64,000 bases of DNA from Otatea glauca. Lineage: Eukaryota > Streptophyta > Magnoliopsida > Poales > Poaceae. Below are positions 9,773 through 21,880 of the stretch, piece after piece. The notes beneath the pieces are model-generated. The model worked only from the letters and a program-made list of their open reading frames with translations, was not told the origin of the DNA and searched no databases. The position numbers were made by a program, and so were the translations under genes. Each line of letters opens with the position of its first letter. The first letter of the stretch is position 1. The stretch covers positions 19,582,216 to 19,646,215 of the forward strand of contig CM070725.1 of the NCBI GenBank assembly GCA_036346275.1, written 5' to 3'.

Positions 9773-12575
9773 TGTCGGGACCGGATTTCCAAATCCGAAC
9801 CCTCTATGTAAAACTATGCTAGTCCAGGAAAAGCTAGAAAATATAGTAGAAGCAGTGATGACAACACATCCATATCACGAATCAAATAATATTAAAACTT
9901 GAATAAAAGATATCGGCCTTATGGCCACACTACAAAATAAACAACCTCATGACTTGAGTTCAATAAAGTAGCAGTAGAAACGAAATAAGAGCAGCAGGAT
10001 AAGCCCATCCATTTGTCCAATAGGCAATCGACTGGGGTACGCGTCCTAGTAATCCGGATCGCCTTCGTCGTAACCACAAGCAAAGAACTCGTAGTCACCT
10101 TCAGCTTCTGCGCACTCCTTTGTAGAAAGTTATGATGTTGCAAGGGTGAGTACAAAATGTACTCTGCAAGTCTTAGAAACATAATGCATGATAACTATAT
10201 GTAAGGATAAACAATTGAAGGCATAATATGGCTCTTTTAACATAAAGCAATGTTTAACTTTAAATACGATTAGTAATTTCACAAAGCATCATTTGACCAA
10301 ATTTAGTTGTAATAATTGAACTTGATATGACAACTACAACAGGTTCTGACCACCTGACTGGCTCCAACCATCAAACCACAACCCGAGAGTTCCATCCACT
10401 CACAGATTCCCAAACCATCATTTTTATTTAAAACAAAACCATAAAATCTATAATGTGCGAGCGTACCTCGCCTGCCCTTGATCGTGGGCACAACTACTTA
10501 AATGTTTTAACACTTTAGAGTGTGTACAGCTTTACCCACAAGACATGATCGTCTCTTGTTGCCATGCAATTAATACACTTCCTTTAATGTGTCGACAGAG
10601 AGATCATGAAAGGCCTTTACAATGTATAACCCCGCTATTAACCTCGCCTGCTAAGGTTTCATCGCTGAAGGGTTCCATCAACCCAGTCATAAGCCCCCTC
10701 TTGTGCCGTGTGGGGAAAACTTGTCTCCATCTGACACCCACATTCCACTGACTGGTGAAGCCAATAATGAGACACACAAATAAATTAGCCAAGTCATACC
10801 CCTATAGACTTATGGTTGTACGGTAGTGCTCGGTCCATGGTAACACACGCTTCGGTCCTTAATTGACTAGGGTGGAACATTCACTTTACAAGGTCTTGCG
10901 CTTCCTACACTCGCCAAACATCCATTCGCCCCGATCTAACCATTTTTCCACTTTATTTCATTTAAATAACAACAGCAATACCAATTGTCGCAACTTCACA
11001 AATGAGTTTAAACAATGTTTGAAATGATTCCCATACTAGCATAATAGCAAAACGTTTAAGCTGGACTAAGCATTTCTACCGTCCCATACTACTCTACTCG
11101 TTATCAACAAATAAAATAGCTAATATCATCTAGGGTGACAATGGTTCGACATGATCAATGCCAAAGAAGAATAACAATTCTAGAATTTAACTAAACCTTA
11201 AGACTATATTTAAAGTACATTGCATAAAAGTAAGCATGCATAATTTAAAATAACATAAGCATTTTATAAATTTGGGATCAACATGTTCAAGGAATACTTA
11301 CCTTCGTTGCCTCCTGCTGGTTCTACCTACGACTGTTGATTTGGCTTAGCTTCGACGATGTCGTCTACACGTAAAATGAGAACAAATAAATAAAATAAAA
11401 ACAAAAAAAATTAAAATAATGGTACTGGAGGGTAGATCTTGAATTTATATGAATTTAGAAATTTGAATCACTAGAATCGGAGCTCAAACGAAGGAGAATG
11501 GGCTCTCGAAAGAGGCTCGAGTCAAAAAACAGAGAAAAAAAGGTGACACGTGGCGCAATCTGATTGGCTGGATTTTTGGAATTTCTAGAAAAATAGAAAT
11601 GAATGAAAAGGAATTCCACTGACACGTGGGGCCTACACATTAGTGGCTCGGACGGACGTAGCATAGCCAACGCGGTCGCCACTTAGGTGTGCGGATGCGA
11701 GGTGGCCCGGATGTGGCATGACGCAGGGTGGGGCGACACGTGGTGCCAGCGCGACGCAGGGCTCTGCCGGCACAGTAGCGATGTGATGTCACCGAAGCGA
11801 AGGAAGACGACATCACCGAGACCCAAAATCGCAACGAGGTGGGTCGGGGTCTGGGGTAAAAGGAGAGGGTGTCACGGGGAACTTGACGAAACCAACAAAA
11901 ACGGTGGGGGCTCACCGTCGGTGGAGAACGACGGCGGGGAAGACCGAAGCATGGCGGCGCTAGGGTTTTAGCTTGGGGTGGCAAAAACGTGCGGTGGACA
12001 CAGAGAAAAGAGGGGGAACAGAGGCAGCGGGCTTTATAGGCGCAGATCCCTGGGACTCTAGCTCGGATACGGCGTGAAAATCGAGACAATCACGACGACG
12101 GGTTCAGAATTTTGGCGCAATGGAGGAGGCGACGCGGAGACGGAGGCCAAACGCTAATAGGCGGGGCTCGCGGCGTCGTGGTGTGTGTGTGACGTGTGGT
12201 AGAGCCATGAGTGGGTCCAGATGAGGAGCGACGAACCGGGCGAGGGAATTGGGCCAGGCCGAGGAAAGGTTGGGCCAGGGGATGGCGGAATAGGAGTGGG
12301 CTGTGGGGAATGCAGCCCACGCGGATTTAGAGAAAATAAAATGGTTTTTCTTTTTAGAAAAATCTAGAAAAAGAATAAATGGTGAAATAAATGCAAAAAA
12401 ATTCCATAAAATTCTCAAAAATAATTTTTAGCATTTGGAACCTAAATAAATTATTTTGAACTTATTTCAACTTGTAAATTTTTATTTATTTAACTTGCTT
12501 GCACTAAAAAGGAATTTTTATTTCACAAAAATTTTGGAAAATGATTTAAATTTAAAATAGCTCTAAATGGAAAAT
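9773..12575 (-). mobile_element. 5' LTR of a minus-strand Gypsy element
   Basis: Starts on the plus strand with TGTCGGGACCGGATTT, the reverse complement of the CA end of the Gypsy LTR family seen at 18425 and 43886. It has a GC-rich promoter region (11640-12330) with TATA at 12033-12038. It stops close to the equivalent of plus-strand LTR position 6040, where plus-oriented LTR sequence begins. The many GC-rich ORFs in 11640-12320 lie on both strands and are treated as non-coding. Confidence 0.65.
12033..12038 (-). promoter_or_regulatory. LTR TATA box
   Basis: TATAAA on the minus strand within CGCCTATAAAGCCCGC. It is followed by a short CT-rich leader, as expected for an LTR transcription start. 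Confidence 0.5.
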
Positions 12576-13855
12576 TACAAACTTGTTTATAAAAAGGGTG
12601 TGTAATGTGTTGTCACACGATGATGATGATGATATTTATGGTAGGTGTTGCATAATAATCAACTGGGTGGTAAATGATTTAGATTGGGGCAACTGGCAAG
12701 AGCCTATGTGATATGGTGGGTCTATGTGATATTGGATTGGTATGATTATGTATGAATCAGGTTTTATCGTTAATATGAACAAGTAGATTGGAAGTCTTGC
12801 CTCAGTCAGTTAAGGACTTACCCTTATAAGCCATTAAATAGGGCTAAAACATGTGGTTATCGAGTCTTGACATATGATATCTCAGGAGGTAAACCAAGTT
12901 GTGTGCGCGGCTAAGGAAGGTGTGTGTTGCAGTGGCTCCACATCTTGAACAGTTATTGTTTCCTAATCCAATGATGAGTACCTTCTATTGTTCTGCTCTA
13001 TGTGAGGGTGGAATAGTGAGACCAAGCTTGTCAAGAGTGTCTATGTTCGGATCGAGTTTTCGAAATATTTTTTTATGATCTTCTAAGTCGCACGTTAATG
13101 GGTACGTGTTATGGCCGACATAATAAAATTGATCATATCTTGTGGGTAAAGTGTATACTTATTTAAAGTGTACCACCTATTCAAATATCTGTGTCCTCGA
13201 TTATGGACAATACTCAGAAATTTCACACAAGGGTTAGATTTTATAAAAATAAAGCTTAGGATGGAGACTGTGTGCCAATGAAAGGAATGGAATTGGATTA
13301 GACTGTGTGCTAGTAAAACTTTAGAATTATCTGAAAATCTTATTATTACTGTTATTTTTTATCTTTTGTTTTAATCTATTATTATATTAATTTGCAAATG
13401 ATGCTTTATTGCAAAATAGCCATGTCAGCTAATCTTTTGGATCAAGCCTTGCATATTGTTATACTATACTTGTATTTTGTGCACAACTTGTTGAGTGCTT
13501 TATGTACTCACCTTTGCATCAATAAATCAATCAGTTGGAGAAGAAGAATCAAAACTAGTCCTAGAGGAGTATTAAGAGGAAGCAGGTTATTAGGATTCGA
13601 GCCTTATCGATTGCCTGTGGCTGGACAATGGGCTTTCCACTGAAGTTTCTATTCCGTTGCAGTTTAGTTAGTGAATATACCTTGCGAGGCATTGATATTA
13701 CCTATCAATTTATTTATTTATCAAATCTAGTCATTTATTATTATTCTGTTGTGTATGGAATTGATATTACCTATTTTGCCATTGTGTGCACTAGCGTGAT
13801 CCTATACCAATGCAGTATACACAAGGGTCCGAATTTGCATATTTGGGTCCCTACA
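12576..13855 (+). mobile_element. Partial Gypsy LTR, plus orientation
   Basis: The 3' part of the Gypsy LTR (R/U5-like half), ending GGGTCCCTACA at 13855. It matches 14560-15598 and 42507-43886 in landmarks such as GATTTAGA..GGGGCAA, TTTCACACAAGGGTTAGATTTTATAAAA and the CACAACTTGTTGAGTGCT block. It faces the minus-strand LTR at 9773-12575 to form a large inverted pair. Confidence 0.6.
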
Positions 13856-15597
13856 AGCACTCGCCGCCACCGCCAACGTTGCCGCAATCCGCTAGAGCCA
13901 TTGTTGTCAACCACCATTTGTTCCTGTGCACCGTCATTGACGTGTTGCAGACATGGGCGCCACCTCAGTGCAACCTCAACGCCATGCAAGTCATCACCTC
14001 GTCCTAACCCTAGATCAGTACCACATAGACCCGTCCATCATGGACCATGATAATGACATATGGACCCCACGTGTGAGATCACTGTTCCATGAGTCGAGTC
14101 CATCGCAGACCTAAGCCTTAGTCCATGCACTCAGTCTATAGATCGTGGATCCCACATGTCAGTCTCTTAGCCTTTTCCAAAATTCCGAAAATAAAGATTC
14201 TCATAATATTGTCTGGTCTCACCTATCACTCTCAGCTAAATGAATATTCCTTAAATATTCTTCTTTCTCTCTCAATTTTCACTAGTTTCCTTTCCTATAA
14301 AACTTCTGAGAGCATGTTCTCCCTCATACAAAGTCCAAATTAGTCTGTTCAAATTTATAAATTCTTCTAAAATCAAACCTTACTTTCCAGTATATTTGTT
14401 TTGTTTTTTGGAGTTTTTTGCCTCGGCTTCTTGTTTATTTGTTTTCCATCGCTCGTTTCGTGTACACGTTGTCGCCTCAAGAGCTTACGAAGGGGAATAG
14501 TTTGTTCAAGGATAAGACCATGAGCTATTCTAAGGCAAGTTGTGTACTTTGGCTATGTTGCACCCAATTTACAAAATTATTTTTTATTTAAATTATTGCA
14601 TGCTACTTGAATCATCAAACGTTTTTATTATTTTCTGGGAGTAGTTATGCAGCCCTTTGTTATCATTCATCTATTTGATTGTATGCCATAATTCCTTGTC
14701 ATGCTAGGATGTTTGAGTATTAGTTGGTAACTATTATAGCACTAGTGCAGGTTGTTTAGTGCCGTATGATGCTTAACCATAATGGGTTATTGATATCATT
14801 GTGAATAGCATTATTACACTTGAGAAATGACTATGGAATAAGTATGTGACCAACTGGGTGTTGCGTGATGATCAACAAGGGTTGTTAATGATTTAGACTA
14901 GGATGAGTGGTATGATTTAGTGATCAACTCTGTATGGGAGTTGTGTGATGGACTATGTGGTTATGTGTGTTCTGTGTGTAGGCTTAGTGTATTAGTTAGT
15001 CTTACCCATAAGTAGGACTTCACCATGTGTGCTACTGAACTAAGCCCCAACTGTACAACCACTTGTTCTAATTGGAAGAACCCGGCATAGCAAGTTATCG
15101 AGTTTCCACGTTGCGCATCCTCATGTTGTAGGTTAGACTATGTGTGTAGGGGTGTGTCAGCCACAGCATGGACGGTTCCTGTTCTGAATCCAATGGTGTA
15201 CATCTTCACCCGTTCATTGTGTATGATATTCACTATAGTGGAATAATGGTGTACGAAGGTTACCAAGAGGACCAATTGTTGGGGCGGAATCTCTAAAAAG
15301 CTTATTTTATGATCACCTTTGTCGCACACCAAAGAAAGTGCGTCAAAACAACATGAGTGATCATATCTTGTGGGGAAAGCCGTATAACCTCTATAGAGTG
15401 TTTTTCTAAATCTATTTGAATAGTAGTGTCCGCAATCATAGACGTGTTTGGGGAAACTATTTGAATAGTCGTGTCCGCGGTCATAGACGTGCTTGAGGAT
15501 TTCATACAAGGGGTAGTTTTTATAAAATAAAATAGGAAAGGTTTGTTGTGTGGATAATTAGTTTAAGTTGTGTGAAGCTTTGCGAAACTTAGTGAAA

Positions 15598-16621
15598 CTT
15601 TTTCTCGTGTGCGCGGCGAGGACGCGGTGGAAGAGCTTCTTGTTCTTGGAGAAGTTGTGGTACTTCTTCTCGTGTGACGGTTCACGAACTGGAGGCTTCT
15701 TGTTGCGGTTCTTGTCGGTGTAGTCGTTCTTGCCCGAACCGCCAACGTCGTTCTTGCCCTTCTCCAGCTTGGGACAGTTCGCCCGAATGTGGTTGGGGCC
15801 ACCACACTCAAGCGATTGATCATGCCACCTCTCTTCCTCTCTCACCTTCTTGTATGCATGAGAAAACTTGCGAGCGAGAAGAGCAAGCTTATTTTCTGGA
15901 AATTTTTCCAGTTGGTCATCGCTTAGCTCGCAAAGGGCGAAAAGAGAGAAACCAATAGAAGGATCAGAAGAATAAGATCCAATGAGATCGGTGACCAAAG
16001 CCATCGACTGAGATTTCATCTTCCGAGAGACGACATCGATCTCATGAGTCTTGAGGCGGGAATAAAGCCCGTCAAGAGTCAGAGTCGATAAGTCGGTGGT
16101 GTCCTTGATGGTGGTCACCTTCATCTCCCAAACCCGAAGGTCGAGTGCGGTCAAGAAATGCCGAGCATTGTCCGAGTCAGGGTATATGCAACCAACTGCT
16201 TGGAGGTCGCTCAAAATCTTTGTAAACCGACCAAAACACTCGTCGAGACTCTCACCAGTGCGTTGATCAAATTTGTTGTACTCGCGCTTGAACTGGTCCT
16301 GCCTCACAGTCTTGATTTGAGTAGAGCCCTCATGGTAAGCATCGAGGGTTACCCAAATCTCGTGAGCGGAGCGAAGGTGAGAAATCCTATCATACTCACA
16401 TGGCTAAGACCTCAGATGAGAATGTTCCTTGCCTTAGCATTCGCCTCAACGCCAACCATATTGATGGTCGTGACATTTTCATCAAGAAGAACCTCATACG
16501 GAGTTTCACCTTCCGCCATATCGTAACCACAGGCGTGATGTATGACTCCATCCGGACTTCCAAAAGGAAAATCAACTCCATTAAAGATGGGAGGCTTGGT
16601 GAAATATTTGTCCGTCGCCAT
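15598..16621 (-). pseudogene. Copia gag remnant (family A element)
   Basis: Minus-strand gag beginning at ATG 16621 (MATDKYFTKPPIFNGVDFPF), 39 bases inside the primer-binding site. It is frame-shifted near 16410 and then open through FKREYNKFDQRTGESLDECF and FTKILSDLQAVG to a zinc-knuckle-like CGGPNHIRANC. The first Cys of the C-X2-C-X4-H-X4-C knuckle is Ser. A basic tail follows and the sequence breaks at about 15598, where Gypsy LTR sequence resumes. Protease, integrase and RT are missing, so this is a truncated copy. Gag would form the particle shell in an intact element. Confidence 0.8.
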
Positions 16622-16659
16622 GGCTCTTGAGACCGGTCAAGATCTATGGAAGAGCAAAA

Positions 16660-16674
16660 CCGGCTCTGATACCA
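16660..16674 (-). other. Primer-binding site, initiator Met tRNA
   Basis: TGGTATCAGAGCCGG on the minus strand, two bases from the LTR end at 16677. This exact motif defines the neighbouring LTR as a 5' LTR. Confidence 0.85.
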
Positions 16675-16676
16675 AT

Positions 16677-18317
16677 TGAAGGACCGAGATGGCGAACAGA
16701 GGGGGGGTGAATGGTCGCAAATAGAATTTCCCCCAAAATACTCCAACAAAAACCTCAACAAGATCGCTCAAAGGAAATCGTGAAAAACCTGAAAAACTAG
16801 ACAACTATGTGTACCCCAAGTTTGCATGGATAAGTACCATAAAATATGTGGAGATTTTTGAGTCACAATACTGGTTGTCTAGTGTCCAAGATAAAGAGGA
16901 ATCAATTCAAACTCTTGCTTTTAGAAAGGACATCAATTCAAATCACAAAAGTCACTTTCAGAAAAGCAAAAGCGGAATTTCCAGAACTTGTCCTAAATTT
17001 GCACAGGAGGTTGGTGGGTTTCTGCAACTCACAAAATTTTAAGACTTTTTCTCCCTATGAGCATCAGAGTCGTGAAGAACTCCACCAAATTTTTCCTCAA
17101 AAAGCCTTACAGAAAAAACAGGAAAAATCTAAGAACACGGTCTGGTCAAGAACTTCGAGCAGAAAGTTTGGGGCTCGGTTTTCACCTCATGGCGCCCAAA
17201 CGGTGCAACAAATGAAATCCAAAATTTTTCTGCAAGTGGATATCAGAGTCTCTCACCTCCTCCAACAAGAATCACTTGAAAAAGATTTTTATATATTTTT
17301 ATAGAAATCAAACACTGACTGCTGCGCGAAGAACAAGTTCTGAACAAAGTTAGAACTTGAAAGAAAAGATGTTCTCTACTCAATCCAAGAGTGCAAAAGA
17401 GATGTAAAACCATATGAACACACTCAAAACATCCAAGATCAGCAGTATTTAGAAGGAAGGGAGGCAAATACAAATTACATGAAAATAAATTGCGAGAATG
17501 TAATTGCGGGAAAGTAACTGCTGAATTTAAATTGCGTAAAGTAAAGACATAATGTAAATGCGCAAAATAAATTCAGAGGTGGATGGATAAAACTTTCATT
17601 TATGGAAGGAGAGGTTTCAAAGCCTCACTTTCATGTGGGCAAAGCTCAAAGGAGTATTCACAAACCTCAAAACCTTCAAGGGAAGGAGGCTACCCCTCCA
17701 CCCCTATGTATACTACTCTTGGGCCACCTACCACCCTTGGATGAGTCCCTCAACCCTAGAGCACTCATCTAAGGGCTAGGATTAACCCACACACACAGCC
17801 ATGCAAGGGCTAACTCAAAACCCACACACATACCGGGTTTTTTTGCACGGTTTTCAAAGCATACTACCTAGACCCGCTAACCTATCAACTAGACCTCAAT
17901 CCGACGGCCCTCATTGATCCACGCGACATCTAGCTAGCATCATCTCCTTTCCTTGTCTTCTTGACTTGCCCGGACTCCGTCTCCGATCATCTTCCGGCGA
18001 TCTCCCAACCGTCTAGACCTCCGACGCTCCTCGCCTAGTCACGATCATCCTCCGCCTCACCATGACCTAGCACCGTCGCCCTGCAACCATCAAAGACAAG
18101 GAAACACATCACATAGCAATGCCCACAATGGTATGCAATAAACCCATCCAACTCATCACTACCGGCCCATACGGCCAGATCGCCACTCTGGCGAGACAAC
18201 TCAAAATGCTTTATTTTGAAAATCAATCCAAATCAAACTCAAACTTGAGCACACCTTGCTCAAATAAAGTCAAATACTCATATCACAAACATGGATGGAC
18301 CTCCACATGGTCCTTCA
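16677..18317 (-). mobile_element. 5' LTR of truncated Copia (family A)
   Basis: Reference copy of family A at 1641 bp. It begins TGAAGGACCGAGATGGCG and ends CACATGGTCCTTCA, so the two ends form a 9-bp inverted repeat (TGAAGGACC/GGTCCTTCA). It adjoins its primer-binding site and gag at the left. The right flank is Gypsy LTR sequence. No target duplication can be tested because the other end is lost. Confidence 0.85.
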
Positions 18318-18509
18318 CTATGTATGAATGATATTGTATCGATGTTGACACTATGTGCACTAGTGTGATTCTTGACTAGTCTAGTATATACGGAGAGTCT
18401 GAATTTACATATTTGAGTTCCGACAATAAGTACGGCTTAGTGACTTAGTGGGAAACTGGGAATGGCTATGTTTAGAGCTCTTTCTTCTTCTTATTTGCTC
18501 CCAAATGTC

Positions 18510-20329
18510 TAGGGTGAAAACGGATCGGATACGAGCGGATATTGCTCTTCCCGTATCCTAACCCATATTTTTTTCCGGATTCAGAAACAGATACAGGCTA
18601 ATCGGATCTGGATACGAATCCGGATAATTTGGGATACGGACACGGGTCGGATATGTGACGTATTCGGATCGGAAACGGATAAAGATATACGAATAACGCA
18701 CACATACATTGAGTAATATATGGTGCATAAGAATCATAATCTTATAACCGTTAAACAAATTTGATGTAAATAACTTTATTCAAACCAGACTCTCCTTCAT
18801 TGCCCCAACAAATGTAAACCAAATCTCAGCTTAACAGCCAGTGATCCAGCTCAAAGTGGATATGGTGGCATGGGGAAGACTACTCTCGCTCAGAGCATAT
18901 GCGAAAAAGATGAGATACAAAAGCATTTTAAGGTCATTTGGGTTACTGTATCTACTAGCTTTCAAGCAAAGACTACATGCAGCATGTCACAGAATAGTGA
19001 GAATTGTCACAATACTAAGATCCGTAAGTAATTTACCAAGCAAAAAAGATGCATCTAAAGTTCTTAATCAGTCATTTCTTCCATGTTGAGGTAATCACTA
19101 GTTTCAAATCAACATAGCTACTGGTAATAACAAAAATAGTGTTTAAATGTGACCAAATGCATACTAAAAGAAAATTCAATCAGAACGAAATAGACAGCCA
19201 GATTAGATAGCTAGACTTGCATCCAGATTATTAATGGCACTACCTTCAAGTGAATAATTCACTATGAGGAAATAGTTTCCCCACACAAATTGTTCAGTAC
19301 CACTTCAGCCATGATTCTGGCAAGTCTAAATGAGTCAGGTCAAGCAAACACTAACTCCAGCATGTCGGGAAATAGCTTGGAGGCGAATTGCCACAAGAGT
19401 ACAAGACTAAGGTTATGAACCAAGTGACAGGATGTATCTAAATTCTAAAGTTCTTAATCAGACATTTGCTTGTCAGTTGAGTTCACTGCTAGATTCAACT
19501 CTCAACATAAATGGTGGTCACTACAGAAAAAATGGTTAAACGTAGACAAATTCATCATTACAGAAAGCGCAATCTCCTCTAAAAAAGGAGGAAAAAGAAA
19601 GCACAATCAATTAGAATGATATATCAACAGGACTACAAATCCAGTCTTGCGTCAGGGTTATTGGCATTGCCTCAAAGTGAATAAATCTGCATTAGGAAAT
19701 TGTTGCCCCCACATTGATGATTAGTGTTTCAAGTTTTCAACTATGGTTATACACAAAAGAATGGCATAAACTATGATAACAAGTTTCGGTAGGATGTAAA
19801 CCATGACTAGAGTTCCTGACCCTAAGAGTACTCCTGAATCAAGTAAATGCAAACTAGTGAATGCGCAAGAACAACTGATCTTGGGGGAGTCGCCACTGGG
19901 GGATCACCAGCCGAGGGTCTCGATCGTGGCTGCCGGCCGGGGGAGATGCTGCCGGGCGGGAGGGGGAGCGCCGGCTGGGGGAGACGCTGGCCTAGGGGAG
20001 TAGCCGGCCGGGGATTCTAGACTCTGGAGCACCTGGTCGCCTGCCGCCTGAGGGCTGGGGCACGGGCTGATGGAGTGATGGACGGCTTGGGAGTTGGGGT
20101 TGGGAGCCTTGGAGGAGTGCCCGAGTGAGAGTTATGGCAATCCGGATATCCGGTTGATCTATCTGTTTTCCGACCCATATTTTTCGGATAGTGTACACTC
20201 CGAATCCGCCCCGATATCCATTTTCAACTATCCGGATCCAGATTCGAATCCAAGCCGATATCCGATTTTCTTCCCGGATCCGGTTTCAACCGGATCGGAC
20301 AGTAACTATCCATCCCGTTTTCACCCCTA
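18510..20329. mobile_element. Non-autonomous hAT (Ac-like) element, TSD CAAATGTC
   Basis: Terminal inverted repeats TAGGGTGAAAACGGA (left) and the reverse complement of TCCCGTTTTCACCCCTA (right), with a perfect 8-bp duplication CAAATGTC at 18502-18509 and 20330-20337. The outer 200 bases on each side are rich in CGGATA-type subterminal motifs in opposite orientation, as in Ac-family ends. No transposase was recognised. The interior holds an NB-ARC fragment (18831-19026) and a very GC-rich block (19885-20110). Confidence 0.9.
18831..19026 (+). pseudogene. Captured NB-ARC (NLR resistance gene) fragment
   Basis: In one plus-strand frame the sequence reads ASDPAQSGYGGMGKTTLAQS and then ICEKDEIQKHFKVIWVTVST. 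GGMGKTT is the P-loop (kinase 1) of plant NLR proteins, and HFKVIWVTVS matches the following RNBS-A/beta-strand region (usually F..WVCVS). The frame continues about 25 codons and ends near 19026 at a GTAAGT that could be a 5' splice site. Only this small part of the nucleotide-binding domain is present, and there is no LRR or coiled coil. It sits inside the hAT element, so it is best read as host sequence picked up by the transposon. It is very unlikely to make a working receptor. Confidence 0.75.
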
Positions 20330-20337
20330 CAAATGTC

Positions 20338-20745
20338 TATGGTTGTTCGATTGCGTTTTAGCATGGTTGCTTATATCTTCCATGTCAAATTGATCAATGT
20401 GCATTCATGCACATTTCTTTAACTTTCCAAATGGTCAACTTAGAGTTCAATGATCACCGCCCAACACGATGGGAAAAAAATGGATTAATTGATAAAATGC
20501 CCTCACTTACATGTGACTTGATAAAATATCCCGTGATGTCTCACTGACATGTGGGTCCTGGAGCCACATGTCAGTTAGACAAACGGGGCATTTATCAATT
20601 GCACCAAGTAAAAATGAGGCATATGATCAATTTTTAAAAAAAAAAGGAAAAAAAGAGCGAAGATTTGAAAACTACTGCAAGTTTGCACAACAATAGTAGT
20701 TCCAATGTCAAAGAGGTGTACATATCCTGTAAAAATAAATCTTAA
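20338..20745. other. Intergenic, nothing recognised
   Basis: AT-rich DNA between the hAT and the next element. Two short ACATG/CATGT-containing repeats lie around 20510-20580. No gene-like frame. Confidence 0.5.
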
Positions 20746-21624
20746 GGTCGTGTTTGGTTCGAGGTTAAAATAACCGGATTATCTAACTTAGCATAGGCAG
20801 GTTAGCTTAATCCAATTTTTATGTTTGGCAATTTACCTAGCTAATCTAAAATTTGGCTAGATTAGATGGGTTAGCTAGGTTAGTAGTAGAAAATTTAGGG
20901 AAAAATGTGTTGGTGTCACCGAAAAAATACCCAATTTCGCTTCTGCCACTACTCTTTTCCTCATTTTATTTTTGCCTGGTCTTTGCTCTTCTTTCTCCTC
21001 TTGCCATTTCCGTCGGTTGATTGTCAGTCGAAATTTTTTCTTCTGTTTTTAATTTTTTTAAAGATAACAAATAAAGCCAATTCTTTTGAAAAATTTTATG
21101 TATGATTCTAGATTGCTAAAGATGATATCAAAATTTTTCGAGTATGATCAAGCCTATACATTTTTATAAAAACGAAGACATTCGGCTCTAGCTCCAGATT
21201 TTTATAAAAATATAAAGCTTGATCATGCTTTGAAAAATTTATAGTGCCATATTTAGCGGTCTTGGATCATACAAAAAAATTTCCAAAAGAATTGAACTTC
21301 ATTTATTATCTTTAAAAAATCAAAAATAGAAGGAACAATTCCGACTGACTCATAGTGAACTAACGAAAATGGCAAAAGAAGGATGAAGTGAAAACATTAA
21401 TGGCAAAAATAAAACAACAAAAAGACTAGTGGCAAAACCAAAATTGCACATTTTTTCTTTAGCATCAGCAAAATTTTCCAAAAAAAATTAACTCACGAGG
21501 GTTGAACTTATTCTAGTTTTCTGGTGGGCTAACTTTAATCTTAGGTTAGAGGGTTAAAAGACTTCAACCAGATGATTGACAGTTAAACTCCTCACCCACA
21601 TCTTAACCCGAACCAAACAGAGCC
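20746..21624. mobile_element. Foldback Harbinger/Tourist-like element, TSD TAA
   Basis: The ends are GGTCGTGTTTGGTTCG and CGAACCAAACAGAGCC, flanked by TAA at 20743-20745 and 21625-21627. The inverted similarity extends far inward: the block around 21015-21110 pairs with about 21265-21350, so most of the 879 bp folds on itself around 21185. No transposase ORF. Confidence 0.8.
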
Positions 21625-21637
21625 TAAGAGCTTATTT

Positions 21638-21880
21638 GGATGGATAGAGATGAGGTCCAATCCCATCAGACTGAGGGATATTAATACAACCCTGCCATTC
21701 CGAATGAATTGGGTTTAATCTCCTCCTATCTTGTAAAAATAAACCTCAAGAGCCTGTATAGTAAGACAGGGATTAGGTCCAATCCCTTCAGATTGGGAGG
21801 GATTTTAGTATAATTTCCCCACCATTCCGAAGAAATCGGGTATAATCCTTTTTTAACCAAACAAAACCTGAAATGGGATA
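21638..21880. repeat. Two-copy tandem repeat, period about 122
   Basis: AGGTCCAATCCC...CCATTCCGA starts near 21653 and recurs near 21775, with many differences. It is possibly a degenerate MITE pair. Confidence 0.5.

Larger units (their letters stand above)
5889..18425 (+). mobile_element. Long 3' LTR of the plus-strand Gypsy, split by three insertions
   Basis: The LTR appears to begin TGTGAGAGCG at 5889 just after the integrase ORF and to end GTTCCGACA at 18425. Its pieces are 5889-6216, about 7843-8740, 13856-15598 and 18318-18425, roughly 3 kb when joined. They are separated by a solo LTR, by a minus-strand Gypsy fragment and by a truncated Copia. Comparison with copies at 9773-12575, 33904-42506 and 42507-43886 shows the same order of landmarks: an AT-rich start, a GC-rich TATA region, then AAGGCAAGTT and a terminal GGNCC..ACA. 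About 500 bases seem lost around the Copia junction. The exact LTR start is uncertain: two inverted copies stop near the equivalent of 6040. Confidence 0.55.

Noticed and set aside
11640..12320. ORFs of 76-149 aa on both strands
   Set aside because: They lie in the GC-rich promoter part of a Gypsy LTR; no protein similarity and a TATA box in the middle.
13392..14050. ORFs of 83-140 aa in 13392-14050
   Set aside because: They cross a Gypsy LTR end (13855) and the resumed older LTR; no conserved motif.
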